Below, piece after piece: positions 8,383 through 17,722 of a DNA stretch of 60,872 nt. The notes beneath the pieces are model-generated. The model ran no database searches, was not told where the DNA came from, and saw nothing but the letters and a program-made list of their open reading frames with translations. The stretch is from Streptomyces calidiresistens. GTDB taxonomy: Bacteria > Actinomycetota > Actinomycetes > Streptomycetales > Streptomycetaceae. The DNA lies in the NCBI RefSeq assembly GCF_014141525.1, contig NZ_VKHS01000001.1, forward strand, positions 1 through 60,872, read 5' to 3'. The translations under genes and the position numbers were made by a program. Position 1 is the first letter of the stretch; each line of letters begins with the position of its first letter.

Positions 8383-9989
8383 CCGTTCCCGCCTTCCCGG
8401 GGTTCCCGTCCGGCCCCGGGCTCCTCCGTCGTACCGGCCGTTCCCCCCGTCCGGGCGTCACCCGGCCGGGCCCCATCGTGGGCCCGCTCCGCCGCCCCGC
8501 GCAAGGCCCGCGCCCGTCGGCGCCGCCACACCCCGACCAGCGGGGCCAGCAGGGAGAGGGCGGCCAGGGCGAGCAGCGTGGCGGAGATCGGCTTGGTCAC
8601 GAACACGGTGAAGTCGCCGGAGGAGATCAGCAACGCCTGCCGCATGGAGCGTTCCATCAGCCCGCCGAGGATCAATCCCAGGATCAGTGGCGCGGCGGGG
8701 AAGCCGTTGGTGCGCATCAGGAAGCCCAGCAGGCCGAACCCGACCAGCAGCCACAGGTCGAAGACGCCGAAGCTCTGCCCGTACACGCCCACCACGCAGA
8801 ACACCACGATGAGGGGGAGCAACAGGGCCTGCGGGGTTCTCAGGACGCGGGCGAACAGGGGGATCAGCGGCAGGTTGAGGATCAGCAGCACGAGGTTGCC
8901 GATGTACATGCTGGCGATCAGGCCCCAGAAGATCTCGGGGCGTTCGTCCAGCATCAGCGGCCCCGGCTGGACGCCGAGGACCAGCAGGGCCCCGAGCAGG
9001 ATCGCGGTGGTGCCGGAGCCGGGCACGCCGAGGGTCATCAGGGGCACGAAGGAGCCCACGGCGGCGCCGTTGTTGGCGGACTCCGGGGCGGCGACGCCCT
9101 TGATGTTGCCCTCGCCGAAGGTCTTGCCGTCCCTGGCGACGCGCTTCTCCATGGCGTAGGAGAGGAACGAGGCCACGGTGGCCCCGGCGCCCGGCAGGAC
9201 CCCGGTGAAGAAGCCGAGGACCGAGCCCCGGGCCGTGGGGCCGCCGATGGTCCGGAGTTCGCGACGGGAGAGCCGCAGCGAGGTGACGGTGGCGTCCGGG
9301 GCGGGCGCGCCGCGGCGGGTCACCATGACGAAGACCTCCGCCAGGGCGAACACCCCGAGGGCCACGATGAGGAACTCGACCCCCTCGTACAGTTCGGAAC
9401 TGCCGAAGGTGAACCGCAGCGTGGCCGTCTGGGAGTCGATGCCGACGAGGGCGATCATCACGCCCACGGTCGCCGAGATCAGGCCCTTGGTGAGATCGAC
9501 CCCGGAGAGCGAGACCACCGCCGTCAGACCGAGCACCATCAGGGCGAAGTACTCCGCCGGGCCGAAGCTCACCGTGAGGGCGGAGAGCGTGGGCGCGACC
9601 AGCATGAGTCCGATGACGCCGACGGTGCCGCCGGCGAAGGAGGCCACGGCCGCCACCGACAGGGCCTTGCCCGCCTGTCCCCGGCGGGCGAGTGGATAGC
9701 CGTCGAACGAGGTCGCGACCGTTCCCGCGACACCGGGGGCGTTGAGCAGGATGGAGGACGTGGAGCCGCCGAAGATCGCGCCGTAGTAGACGCCGGCGAG
9801 CATGATGATGGCCGAGGCCGGGTCGAGGGTGAAGGCGATGGGGATCATCAGGGCGATGGCGCTCATCGGCCCCAGCCCGGGCAGCATGCCGATGACCGTG
9901 CCGATCAGCACGCCGAGGAAGACGAAGGCCAGGTTCTGGGGGGTGAGGGCGACCCCGAACCCGTAGACGATGTGGTGGAGGGTTTCCAT
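8379..9989 (-). CDS. tctA: Tripartite tricarboxylate transporter large membrane subunit TctA
   Basis: 536 residues with 10-12 transmembrane segments. TctA family landmarks are present: GMLPGLGPMSAIALMIP near residue 35, YYGAIFGGSTSSILLNAPG near 70, and later GFFTGVLPGAGATVASFLSYAMEKR and VPLMTLGVPGSGTTAILLGA. It is the channel-forming, cation-coupled subunit. The last 45 residues are charged and extend into the cytoplasm. It lies 15 bases after tctB and overlaps the next binding-protein gene, so one transcript is likely. Confidence 0.95.
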   Translation of the reverse strand: METLHHIVYGFGVALTPQNLAFVFLGVLIGTVIGMLPGLGPMSAIALMIPIAFTLDPASAIIMLAGVYYGAIFGGSTSSILLNAPGVAGTVATSFDGYPLARRGQAGKALSVAAVASFAGGTVGVIGLMLVAPTLSALTVSFGPAEYFALMVLGLTAVVSLSGVDLTKGLISATVGVMIALVGIDSQTATLRFTFGSSELYEGVEFLIVALGVFALAEVFVMVTRRGAPAPDATVTSLRLSRRELRTIGGPTARGSVLGFFTGVLPGAGATVASFLSYAMEKRVARDGKTFGEGNIKGVAAPESANNGAAVGSFVPLMTLGVPGSGTTAILLGALLVLGVQPGPLMLDERPEIFWGLIASMYIGNLVLLILNLPLIPLFARVLRTPQALLLPLIVVFCVVGVYGQSFGVFDLWLLVGFGLLGFLMRTNGFPAAPLILGLILGGLMERSMRQALLISSGDFTVFVTKPISATLLALAALSLLAPLVGVWRRRRARALRGAAERAHDGARPGDARTGGTAGTTEEPGAGREPREGGNG

Positions 9990-10004
9990 CGAGGGCTCCG
10001 TGGC

Positions 10005-10577
10005 TCAGAAGGGCAGCGGCCCGGTCGGCAGGGCGATGTCCAGCCCCCGGGACATGCCGAGATGGAGAGCGAGGGAGACGCCCGCGCCGGTGAGCGCGCC
10101 GGCCCAAGGTCGTCCGAGGCCGAGGTACCAGGCCATGCCCGCGATGTAGAGGGCCGTGGAGAGCAGGAAACCGAGCGGCTCGAACAGCGCGACGTACAGG
10201 CAGATGGAGCCGAGCAGCGCGGCCACCTCCAGCCGGACGTCACGGAACCGCCCCGGGGCCGGGACACGCCCCCCGGGCGCGGGGGGCGCCTCCGGTGTGG
10301 TGGCCGCCCCGGACCCGTCCCCCTCACCCGGAGCGGACGCGGTAACGGAAGCGGGTGCGGGAGAAGGGGAAGGGCCGGCCCCGCCGTCGCGCCGGAAGAA
10401 CAGCACGACGGCGAGACCGAGCAGCATCAGGCCCAGCCCCCGGGGCAGGGTGCCGGACTGCACCGGAACCTGCACCGCGGTGAACTCGGGGATGCGAAAG
10501 GCTTCCACCGTGTAGGCGATCGCCAACACCCCGACGGCGACCGCCACGGTGCGTTGCGAGAAACGGAAGGACCCCAT
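10005..10577 (-). CDS. tctB: Tripartite tricarboxylate transporter small membrane subunit TctB
   Basis: 190 residues with about four transmembrane helices, as in the TctB family: two before and two after a long Pro/Ala/Ser-rich cytoplasmic loop (residues about 65-110). The loop is longer than usual. Sequence conservation in this family is weak, so the call rests on size, topology and position between tctC and tctA. It begins 21 bases after the stop of tctC. Confidence 0.85.
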   Translation of the reverse strand: MGSFRFSQRTVAVAVGVLAIAYTVEAFRIPEFTAVQVPVQSGTLPRGLGLMLLGLAVVLFFRRDGGAGPSPSPAPASVTASAPGEGDGSGAATTPEAPPAPGGRVPAPGRFRDVRLEVAALLGSICLYVALFEPLGFLLSTALYIAGMAWYLGLGRPWAGALTGAGVSLALHLGMSRGLDIALPTGPLPF

Positions 10578-10598
10578 GGCCGTTGTTTCCTCCGCCGC

Positions 10599-11606
10599 CT
10601 ACTTCTTCAGACCGATATCGGTCAGGATTCCGGAGAGCTCCTCGTACTGGCCGTCCAGGAATTCCCCGAACTCGGCGCTGCCGGCGAAGTCGTGGACCCA
10701 GCCGAGTTTCTCGGTCTCCTGCTTCCAGGCGTCCAGCTCCGTCATCTCGGCGAAGGCGTCCTCGTAATAGGCGACCTGCTCCTCGGTCATCCCCGGGGCA
10801 CCCATCACGCCGCGCCAGATCTCGAAGACGTAGTCGATGCCCTGTTCGCCGAGGGTCTCGGTGTCCGGCAGGGTTCCGACGCGTTCGTCGCCGGAGATCG
10901 CCAGGACCCGCAGATCACCGGAGGCCACCAGGGCCCGGGCTTCCGAGGCCCCGGACACTGCCGCCTGGACGTGTCCGCCGAGCAACGCGGTCATGGCCTC
11001 GCCCCCGCCGTCGAAGGGCACGTACCTCACCGTGGACGGGTCCGCTCCCCCGGCCTGCACGGCCCCGGCCAGTCCGACATGGTCCATCGAGCCGGGGCCC
11101 GAACCCCCGGCCACGCTCAGCGAGCCGGGATCGTCGCGCACCTCCTCCACGAGGTCGGCGAAGGTCGTCAACGGGGAGTCCGCCCTGACCAGGTAGGCCA
11201 GCGGCTCACCGGCCAGGCGGGCGATCGGGGTGAAGTCGGTGTGGTCGAAGTCCGACTCCCCGGCCAGCGGCACCAGCAGGATGGGCGGGCTCGTGACGAA
11301 CAGCGTGTGCGGGTCCCCCTCCTTGCCCGCCACGTGGGCCCACCCGATGGCCCCGCCGCCACCCGGCTTGTTCACCACCCGCATCGGGCGGTTGATCACA
11401 TCGTTCTCCTCCAGCACCCGGGCACTGGTGCGGGCCAGGGTGTCCCACCCGCCGCCGGTGTTGGCGGGGGCGATGTACTCGATGGGCTTGTCGGGCTGCC
11501 AGCCGTCGCCGGCGGCCGCCTCGCCGGTGCCGGCGCAGGCCGTCAGCAGCAGGGCGGAGGCGGAGGCCACCGCCAGGGCGGCGACGCGGATTCTCGGTCG
11601 GGTCAT
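10599..11606 (-). CDS. tctC: Tripartite tricarboxylate transporter substrate-binding lipoprotein TctC
   Basis: 335 residues. A lipoprotein signal (LLLTACAG) predicts lipidation at the cysteine near residue 22. The TctC fold signature is present: PIEYIAPANTGGGWDTLAR, VVNKPGGGGAIGWAHVAG, and YVFEIWRGVMGAPGM. It is the first gene of the operon, divergent from the sensor kinase. Start ATG 11606 has GGAGGAACC directly upstream; a longer frame is arginine-rich noise. Citrate or another tricarboxylate is the usual ligand, but it is not proven here. Confidence 0.92.
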   Translation of the reverse strand: MTRPRIRVAALAVASASALLLTACAGTGEAAAGDGWQPDKPIEYIAPANTGGGWDTLARTSARVLEENDVINRPMRVVNKPGGGGAIGWAHVAGKEGDPHTLFVTSPPILLVPLAGESDFDHTDFTPIARLAGEPLAYLVRADSPLTTFADLVEEVRDDPGSLSVAGGSGPGSMDHVGLAGAVQAGGADPSTVRYVPFDGGGEAMTALLGGHVQAAVSGASEARALVASGDLRVLAISGDERVGTLPDTETLGEQGIDYVFEIWRGVMGAPGMTEEQVAYYEDAFAEMTELDAWKQETEKLGWVHDFAGSAEFGEFLDGQYEELSGILTDIGLKK

Positions 11607-11733
11607 GGTTCCTCCGGAGCGACTCGGTGCCCGCCGGCGGGGAACGCGGCGGACGTGGCGGCCAGGAAACAGGCGCTTCACACTCCGGAAAAGAGGCCCG
11701 TCGCTTCTGCGCTTATCGAAGGAAACGAAGCTT

Positions 11734-11750
11734 GTGAACATTGTGTTCAC
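11734..11750. promoter_or_regulatory. Palindromic operator candidate between tctC and its two-component system
   Basis: Perfect inverted repeat GTGAACA-TTG-TGTTCAC in the divergent gap between tctC (start 11606) and the sensor kinase (start 11854). Its position and symmetry fit a dimeric response-regulator site that controls the transporter, the kinase or both. The regulator assignment is inferred from context. Confidence 0.5.
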
Positions 11751-11853
11751 CGGATCCGGGTGGCCCCGGATATCGACCCGGCGCCCGCCCGCGGTGAGAA
11801 TGTCGGACACCGCCGCGACCCCGGCGGTGGCACGAGCCGAAGGGAGAGGGCCC

Positions 11854-13488
11854 ATGCGGAACCACCGGGCCTCCCGGCCGGGACGCCGGCTCGCCCTCTC
11901 GCGGCTCTCCCTCACCGGTCAGTTCCTCGCCCTGCAGCTGGGGCTGATCGTGATCGTCCTCGGGGTGATCGCCGCCGTCTCCGTCGCCCGGGCCGACGCC
12001 GAGTTCCGGCGGACCGAGTCCCGGCGGCTGTTGAGCGTCGCCGAGACCGTGGCCTCCCAGGACGCGGTGCGCGTCGGGCTGGGCGACCCCGGCCGGCAGG
12101 GCATCCTGCAGCCGACCGCCGAGGCCGCCCGATCCGTCTCCGGTGCCTCCAGCGTGGAGATCACCGGCACCGACCGGCGCGTCCTCACCTCCGCCCACCC
12201 CCCGGCCATCGGCCGCGAGCTGCCGCTGGGGGACAGTCGGGTCTTCGAGGGTCGCTCCTGGACGGGCGTCGTCACCGACGGCGGCCGGACGTCCGTCGTC
12301 GCCCACGTTCCGGTCTTCTCCGCCGAGGGCCGCCTCCTCGGAGCCGTGGGCGTCGGCCGCGAACACCCGGGGCTCGGCGACCGCATCGCCGCCGCCACCC
12401 CCCACCTGCTGCTCTACCTGGGGTTGGCCGGCGTGCTCGGGACCATCGGCTCCTTCCTGCTGGCCCGCCGCATCAAGAAACAGACCCTCGGGCTGGAACC
12501 GGAGGAGATCACCTCCCTGGTGGAGCACCGCGAGGCGATGCTCCACGGCATCAAGGAAGGGGTCGTGGGTCTGGACCGCCACCACCGCATCACCCTCGCC
12601 AACGACACCGCCCGACAACTGCTGCGGCTGCCGGCGGACGCGGCCGGTCGAACCCTGGAGGACCTGGCGGTCGAGCCCCGCCTGTACGACGTGCTCACCG
12701 GGCGGGCCACCGGCCGGGACCAACTGGTCATCGCCGGCGAGCGGATGCTCACCCTCAACCGGATGCCGCTGATCACCCGCGATCGATCCATCGGGTCCGT
12801 CACCACCATGCGTGATCTCACCGAACTCGCCGCACTCCAGCACCAGTTGGAGACCACCCGCAGCGCCACGAACACCCTGCGCGCCCAGGCGCACGAGTTC
12901 TCCAACCAACTCCACGTCATCGCCGGGCTGATCGAACTGGGCGAGTACCCGGAGGTCTCCCGCTACGTGCGGGGCATCAGCGGCACCCGCACCCGCCGCA
13001 CCTCGGAGGTGATCTCCAAGGTCGCCGACCCCTCCCTGGCGGCCCTGCTCATCGCCAAGGCCAGCCTCGCCGCCGAACAGGGGGCCGTCCTGCGGCTCAC
13101 CGGGGACAGCGCGCTCGGTCCCCTTCCCGAAACCCTCGCCGCCGACCTCGTCACGGTCACCGGCAATCTCGTCGACAACGCCCTGGACGCCGTCCGCGGC
13201 GCCGGGCCCGGCGGCCGGGTCGAGGTCCGACTGGCCGACGACTCCACCGCCGTGCGCCTGGAGGTCACCGACTCCGGTCCCGGTGTGGCCCCCGAACTCG
13301 CCGAGGAGGTCTTCCGGCACGGCTTCACCACCAAGGCCGCCGACGACGTCTCGCGCGGTCTCGGCCTGGCCATCACCCGGATGATCTGCACCCGCCGCGG
13401 CGGCCACGTCACGGTCGAGGGCCCCCGCTTCCGCGCCGAAATCCCCCGCACCCGTGCCGAGCACGCCGAGGAGGTGACCACGCCGTGA
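11854..13488 (+). CDS. CitA/DcuS-family sensor histidine kinase
   Basis: 544 residues. TM1 lies near 20-42; an extracytoplasmic sCACHE-like sensor domain spans about 45-180; TM2 (LLLYLGLAGVLGTIGSFLLA) is near 188-207; a PAS domain spans about 220-330; the phospho-acceptor is His347 in HEFSNQLHVI; an HATPase domain ends the protein (NLVDNALDAV, DSGPGV, GLGLAIT). This family senses di- and tricarboxylates. The stop overlaps the response-regulator GTG by four bases, and the divergent neighbour is tctC, so it most likely induces tricarboxylate uptake. Start has AGGGAGAGGG upstream. Confidence 0.93.
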   Translation: MRNHRASRPGRRLALSRLSLTGQFLALQLGLIVIVLGVIAAVSVARADAEFRRTESRRLLSVAETVASQDAVRVGLGDPGRQGILQPTAEAARSVSGASSVEITGTDRRVLTSAHPPAIGRELPLGDSRVFEGRSWTGVVTDGGRTSVVAHVPVFSAEGRLLGAVGVGREHPGLGDRIAAATPHLLLYLGLAGVLGTIGSFLLARRIKKQTLGLEPEEITSLVEHREAMLHGIKEGVVGLDRHHRITLANDTARQLLRLPADAAGRTLEDLAVEPRLYDVLTGRATGRDQLVIAGERMLTLNRMPLITRDRSIGSVTTMRDLTELAALQHQLETTRSATNTLRAQAHEFSNQLHVIAGLIELGEYPEVSRYVRGISGTRTRRTSEVISKVADPSLAALLIAKASLAAEQGAVLRLTGDSALGPLPETLAADLVTVTGNLVDNALDAVRGAGPGGRVEVRLADDSTAVRLEVTDSGPGVAPELAEEVFRHGFTTKAADDVSRGLGLAITRMICTRRGGHVTVEGPRFRAEIPRTRAEHAEEVTTP

Positions 13489-14162
13489 TCCGCGTCCTGG
13501 TCGTCGACGACGACTTCATGGTGGCCCGGCTGCACAGCAAACTCGTCGCCCGCACCCCCGGGTTCACCGTGGTCGGCGAGGCCCGCACCGGCGCGGAGGC
13601 GCTCACCGCCATCCGCGAGCTGTGCCCCGACCTGGTGCTCCTGGACATCTACCTGCCGGACATCAGCGGCCTGGAGGTGCTGCGCTCCCTGCGCGGGGCG
13701 GACTCCCGGGCCGCCTCCGAAACCGATGTCCTGGTCATCACCGCCGCCCGGGACGCGGAGACCGTCCGCGGGGTCCTGCGCGGAGGGGCCGTCCACTACA
13801 TCATCAAACCCTTCGATGTCCCGGTTCTCCAGGAACACCTGCGCCGCTACGCCGAGCGCCACCGTGAGCTGGCGTCCATCGCCGTCCCCGGCCAGGGGGA
13901 CGTGGACCGTGTCTTCGGCACCGCTCCGTTGCCGGCCCGGCTGCCCAAGGGCGTCGCCGAACAGACCGTCGAACTGGTCCGGGGCATCCTCGCCGCCGCC
14001 CCGGCCGGCCTCTCGGCCACCGAGTGCGCCGCCCGGACCGGTCTCTCCCGCGTCAGTGCCCGCCGTTACCTGGAGTACTTCACCACCACCGGCCGGGCCG
14101 CGGTCAGCCTCCGATACGGCGCCACCGGCCGGCCCGAGCGCCTCTACCGCTGGACGGAATGA
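13485..14162 (+). CDS. CitB/DcuR-family response regulator
   Basis: 225 residues. The receiver domain has an acidic pocket (VVDDDF), phospho-acceptor Asp54 (LVLLDIYLPD) and Lys in YIIKPFDVP. A C-terminal winged-helix domain follows (LSATECAARTGLSRVSARRYLEYF), as in CitB/DcuR regulators. It is the cognate partner of the overlapping kinase gene, and its likely target is the tct operon through the palindrome at 11734-11750. The GTG start follows GAGGAGG with good spacing. Confidence 0.93.
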   Translation: MIRVLVVDDDFMVARLHSKLVARTPGFTVVGEARTGAEALTAIRELCPDLVLLDIYLPDISGLEVLRSLRGADSRAASETDVLVITAARDAETVRGVLRGGAVHYIIKPFDVPVLQEHLRRYAERHRELASIAVPGQGDVDRVFGTAPLPARLPKGVAEQTVELVRGILAAAPAGLSATECAARTGLSRVSARRYLEYFTTTGRAAVSLRYGATGRPERLYRWTE

Positions 14163-14974
14163 TCCTCCGGGCCGCAACCGAACCCGAGGTCCTGCCGCAC
14201 CTCCCGCGCTCCGGGGAGCCCCGGGCCGGACCTTCCCCCAGCGGTGGTCACCCGCTTCACCGTGACGGAGCGGGACCTCCCGCGCGGGAGCGGATTCGAG
14301 AGCGGTGCCCGCGGCGTCGACGGTGGCGTCCCCGGGTTCCGCGGCCACGCCCGGCTCGAGCCCCCGGGCCGGGGGCCGGGCGACCGTTGGACACCGTCTC
14401 GGTCGTGGTCAGCGGCCATACCCTCCCCCTCCACTCACCTCCGGGTCGGCGAACCGTTCCCGGAGGAGGAAACCGGCCCGGTGAAACGGAGTTCGGTGGG
14501 AGAACGGCGGGTTGGGGCACCCCGACACCTGCCACTCGTCCCGCTCCACCGGCCCCCTGCCGGTCTCACCGGGGCGCCCGTCACGAAGACTCCCGTGGAA
14601 ACCGGGAGCACGGTGGTCCCCTCCCCCGGCGGAGCCGGTGTCCGGGAAAACCATCCGGCCCCCGGGTCGACCCGGCCGGGGCATCCGTCGACGGCAAGGG
14701 GCGCACCGGGCGATCGCGGCACCGCGGGGGGCGCTCCGGACCGGTACCGATCGCCACCGCCCGGGGAATCACCCCGCGCTTCATCACGAGGACCCCGCCC
14801 TCACCCCTTTCCCACCGATTCCCGCCATCCCGGGCGCACCCGTCGAGAGGATCGCGCGGGTGGCCTCGATTGCGACCTCCCCTCTTCATCGGGAAGCCCG
14901 GACGGAAATCCCACTCGTGGCCCCCGACAGCACTTGACGTGATGCCCCTCGCCGCACCGACCGACTTCACCGAC
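14163..14974. other. Intergenic region, no supported gene
   Basis: About 800 bases of GC-rich DNA whose open frames on both strands have proline/arginine-rich noise composition and no start-site support. From about 14930 to 15030 the DNA becomes AT-richer. A palindromic CTCCCGCGCGGGAG near 14277 could mark a terminator after the response regulator. I see no RNA gene or mobile element here. Confidence 0.5.
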
Positions 14975-15460
14975 TCACACGAAAACCACGAAGTAGAAAA
15001 ATACATACAACACAGGCATTCCGATCGGAGGAATGAGCCAACCATGCCGCAGGGGCCGATGGTTCGGCAGTCCTCCGCCTCTCAACTTCCTCCGCACCCT
15101 CCCGGCATTTCGTGCATCCAGAAATTTGCGGCGTGCACGACCCGCCCTGACGTACTGCACGAACCCCATGACCAGGAAAGGGGAGAAGAGGGACAAAAAC
15201 ACAGAAAGTGCGAGGTCGAAAGAGGCTCCGACTGTCGCGTCGAGCAGCATGGCGAGGAGAATGCTCCCCCCACAGAGAACTCCCCACACCCGGGCCGCCC
15301 CACAAAACAAATCCTCAGCCTCCGAAACGCTCACTTCGCCGCCCCGGGCTCGACGCAGCCCTTGGGAGAGTGGACGGGGGTTCTCTCGCGCCGCCTCTTT
15401 CAGGTGGGACATCGGGGTTCTCACGGGAATTCGAACAAAAATCCCCAGGAGGATGTCCAT
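14975..15460 (-). CDS. Small membrane protein of unknown function
   Basis: 161 residues from ATG 15460. A soluble basic N-terminus is followed by two adjacent hydrophobic segments (VWGVLCGGSILLAMLL and LALSVFLSLFSPFLVMGFV), a basic loop rich in Arg, and a C-terminal hydrophobic tail (GMPVLYVFFYFVVFV). Three membrane helices are predicted. The frame is open to 15652 and GTG codons just upstream are alternative starts. No family recognised. Its codon use is less GC-biased than the neighbours, consistent with acquired DNA. Confidence 0.45.
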   Translation of the reverse strand: MDILLGIFVRIPVRTPMSHLKEAARENPRPLSQGLRRARGGEVSVSEAEDLFCGAARVWGVLCGGSILLAMLLDATVGASFDLALSVFLSLFSPFLVMGFVQYVRAGRARRKFLDARNAGRVRRKLRGGGLPNHRPLRHGWLIPPIGMPVLYVFFYFVVFV

Positions 15461-15982
15461 CACCTGCACCGGAAGCACTTCGACGAAGTAGACGAACCGG
15501 CCGAAAATCGGGGTTCCTTCGGGACCCGACACCACGGAAGGCACTGTGAACCCCACATTCGGGAAGAGCCGGACAAGTGACACCCACCCCACATGGCCAC
15601 ATGGCGGATACACCACCGATCCGGCCGACCCCGCGGACGGCGGCGACGCCACGAGTCCCGGTCACCGTACGCGCCACACCCGGCGACCACTCCCCCACAG
15701 GCAAAGTTACCGCGATCGACACGGCGGAAAACCCGATGATTCCCCACCGGGACTTCACCCTCCCGAGAGGTTCCCGCTGGTCCGCTCACCCCTGATTCGC
15801 AACATCCGTGGATGATTTCGGAGACATGCCCCCTTCGCAACGTTTTTCCATCCGGTCAACCCGTCGGCCGATTCCCCGGTGAAAGCGGGGAGGGCAGTCG
15901 GCATTCTCGCTTGCAATGGTCCTGGATCGCGTTCCGTGTGGTGAATCCGTGTCAGGGCCTGCCGGTAGTCCCACAGGGTCAT
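15461..15982. other. Region without a supported gene beside a truncated MFS gene
   Basis: This stretch reads as an extension of the truncated MFS frame (to 15755), but the protein it would encode (WDYRQALTRIHHTERDPG...) is not MFS-like, so it is probably unrelated DNA joined at about 15982. A GGGGA/TCCCC inverted repeat lies near 15870-15895. Nothing else is recognisable. Confidence 0.35.
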
Positions 15983-16204
15983 GGGTGGTCCGCTGAGCGC
16001 GAGACCGCTTCCCGTATCGGTGAACACGTGGACGGCCAGCGCGCAGAGAGCCGCCATGTCCCCGAATGTCGATACTCCATACGAGAAGACGAACGCGGTG
16101 AGTCGGCCGGCACGCAGCCCTCGTGCGTGGTCGTCCCCTCCGTCGGACCCGGACTCGGCGGCGGCCTCCGATACTTCCGACACACCCCACCGCGCTCCTT
16201 CCAT
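15983..16204 (-). pseudogene. Truncated MFS transporter (N-terminus only)
   Basis: From ATG 16204, about 35 polar residues are followed by FVFSYGVSTFGDMAALCALAVHVF and DTGSGLALS, which matches the first transmembrane helix and following turn of MFS exporters. After GPP the similarity stops abruptly and the expected LADR loop and the remaining 10-11 helices are missing. A deletion or insertion junction at about 15982 is inferred. It lies amid IS fragments. Confidence 0.55.
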
Positions 16205-16449
16205 TCCGGCGTCCGGAGGCGAGAGCACTCCGCCCCCGCGGCGGCCACGGTTCTGTCCGTCCGCCACGCCTCAGGGCCGTGGCAACGGGCCTTCCGTGGC
16301 CGGCGGACCGTCCGCAGCAGCCGGTGCGAGGCGCTCGTCGAGAGGGCAGCACATTCGCCGAGGACGGGATTGCGCAGAACGTCCAACAGCTTCACCTGCA
16401 CGTCCAAGACGCGACGGAGTCCGACGATAATCCGCATGGCGGTCATTGA

Positions 16450-16620
16450 ACCGTTCCGGGCTCGGTGGAGACTTCAGATTGTGGTTGCAACCCGGGGTTG
16501 CGCGGTAGTGGTTGGTCTCGTATTCGACGGGTGGGATGTGCCCTGTTTCACCGTGGAGTCGGCGGTGGTGGTACCAGTCGATCCACTCGACGGTGGCGAG
16601 TTCTCTCCGGGAGAGGGTTC
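16450..16620 (-). pseudogene. IS3-family transposase (OrfB) C-terminal remnant
   Basis: On the minus strand the frame reads ELATVEWIDWYHHRRLHGE, then TGHIPPVEYETNHYR, the hallmark C-terminus of IS3-family OrfB integrases (rve_3). The upstream catalytic part with the DDE residues is gone and the normal C-terminal end has been replaced by unrelated sequence. It is a relic with no transposition capacity. Confidence 0.8.
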
Positions 16621-16709
16621 GCCGGACCGGAATAAACCGATCCGAGACGTTCCAGGGGCGGGAAGCCCACCCCCCGCCCTCTGACCCATGGGAGGACGAC
16701 GATGGGACC

Positions 16710-17189
16710 GGTGGTCAAGTTGCCATCGGCCGCCCCCACGGCGGACCGACCACCGGGACCCACCTCGCGGCCGACGGGCGCCGCCGTCCGATGGTGTTGC
16801 CTCACCCCGGGCCGGGCTGCGGACGCGCCCGCCTTCCCCGAGGTCATGGCCCGCCTGCGCGTCCCCGTCGGTGCGGATGCCCCGCACCGGGCCGGATGCG
16901 GTCCCGGCGGACGAGGCGTATTCCTCTCGCGCCATCCGTGAGCACCCCCGCGAACGCGGAATCCGCGCGGTCATTCCCCTCCCCGATGACCGGAAAGCCC
17001 ACCGGAGGCACCGCGGCGGCCGGGGCGGCGGCCTTCGACCGCGAGGCATACCAGCAGCGCAACACGGTCGAGCGGCGCATCAACCGGCTCGAGCAGTGGC
17101 GCGGCATCGCCACCGGCCACGAGAAGACCGCCACGATCCACCGGGCCGGACTCCACATCGCCGGCATCTTCCTCCGGTCCGCACGATGA
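16710..17189 (+). pseudogene. IS5-family transposase, multiply frameshifted C-terminal half
   Basis: Transposase-like segments occur in order in different frames: GGPTTGTHLAADGR, then LTPGRAADAPAFPEV, then ADEAYSSRAIREH...RGIRAVIP, then AFDREAYQQRNTVERRINRLEQW up to a stop at 17187-17189. This order matches the DDE catalytic core end of IS5-group transposases. At least three frameshifts separate the pieces, and the N-terminal half is missing, so it is decayed. Confidence 0.75.
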
Positions 17190-17329
17190 TCGAAACGAAA
17201 CGGCCCAGCCACCGGAACCACGCCCTTGCGCGAGCCCACCCGCGTTCACTCCGGACGCCGAGCCCCGGGCCACCCCTCCGGCGGTCCAGCGCCGGACACA
17301 CGAGGCCCCGGCCCTCACGTCGTCGTGCT

Positions 17330-17722
17330 TCAGGAAGCGGGGAACCACACCGTGAGGCGTTTGGCGATGACCGGGACATCGATGGTGTCCTGCGCGACAT
17401 CCTCGACGAACGGTCCGGCGATGGAGGCGGGCGGCGGGGCGATACCGGTGCCGGCGCCGTTGAGCCGCAGGAAGACGCGCATGGCGAGCCAGGCGGTGCG
17501 CTTGTTGCCATCGATCAGCGCGTGATTTCGGGCAACGGAGTGCAACAGGGCCGCTGCCTTGTCGTGCAACCCGGGATACAGCTCGGCCCCGAACACGTTG
17601 GTCCGGGGCCGTTCGATCGCCGACACCAAAAGCCCCATGTCCCGCACACTGTGCTCGGTGTCGTTGACCGCGCGGGCGATGGCCAGGATCTCGTCGATCT
17701 GGAGGTAACGCACTCCGGTCAC
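17330..17722 (-). CDS. doc: Doc-family toxin (Fic fold)
   Basis: 130 residues. The Fic/Doc motif is HALIDGNKRTAW near residues 62-73 (Doc consensus HxFx[ND][AG]NKR). N-terminal YLQIDEILAIA is also typical of death-on-curing proteins. P1 Doc inactivates EF-Tu by phosphorylation; this protein likely acts similarly. Its ATG overlaps the antitoxin stop by four bases (ATGA). The full-length toxin with an intact motif suggests a functional module stabilising this mobile-element-rich region. Confidence 0.88.
   Translation of the reverse strand: MTGVRYLQIDEILAIARAVNDTEHSVRDMGLLVSAIERPRTNVFGAELYPGLHDKAAALLHSVARNHALIDGNKRTAWLAMRVFLRLNGAGTGIAPPPASIAGPFVEDVAQDTIDVPVIAKRLTVWFPAS

Noticed and set aside
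8478-12815. 1445-codon plus-strand frame opposite the tct operon
   Set aside because: Shadow of TctA/TctB/TctC and the sensor kinase in another frame; no domain seen.
14244-14942. 232-codon open frame on the plus strand
   Set aside because: Low-complexity Pro/Arg/Ser/Gly composition, no ribosome-binding site, overlapped by equally long frames on the other strand; GC-rich noise.
16330-16446. Possible lanthipeptide-like precursor on the minus strand (LDVQVKLLDVL... with a Cys/Ser-rich part)
   Set aside because: No lanthionine synthetase, protease or dedicated transporter nearby, and the region is read-through of IS3 debris.
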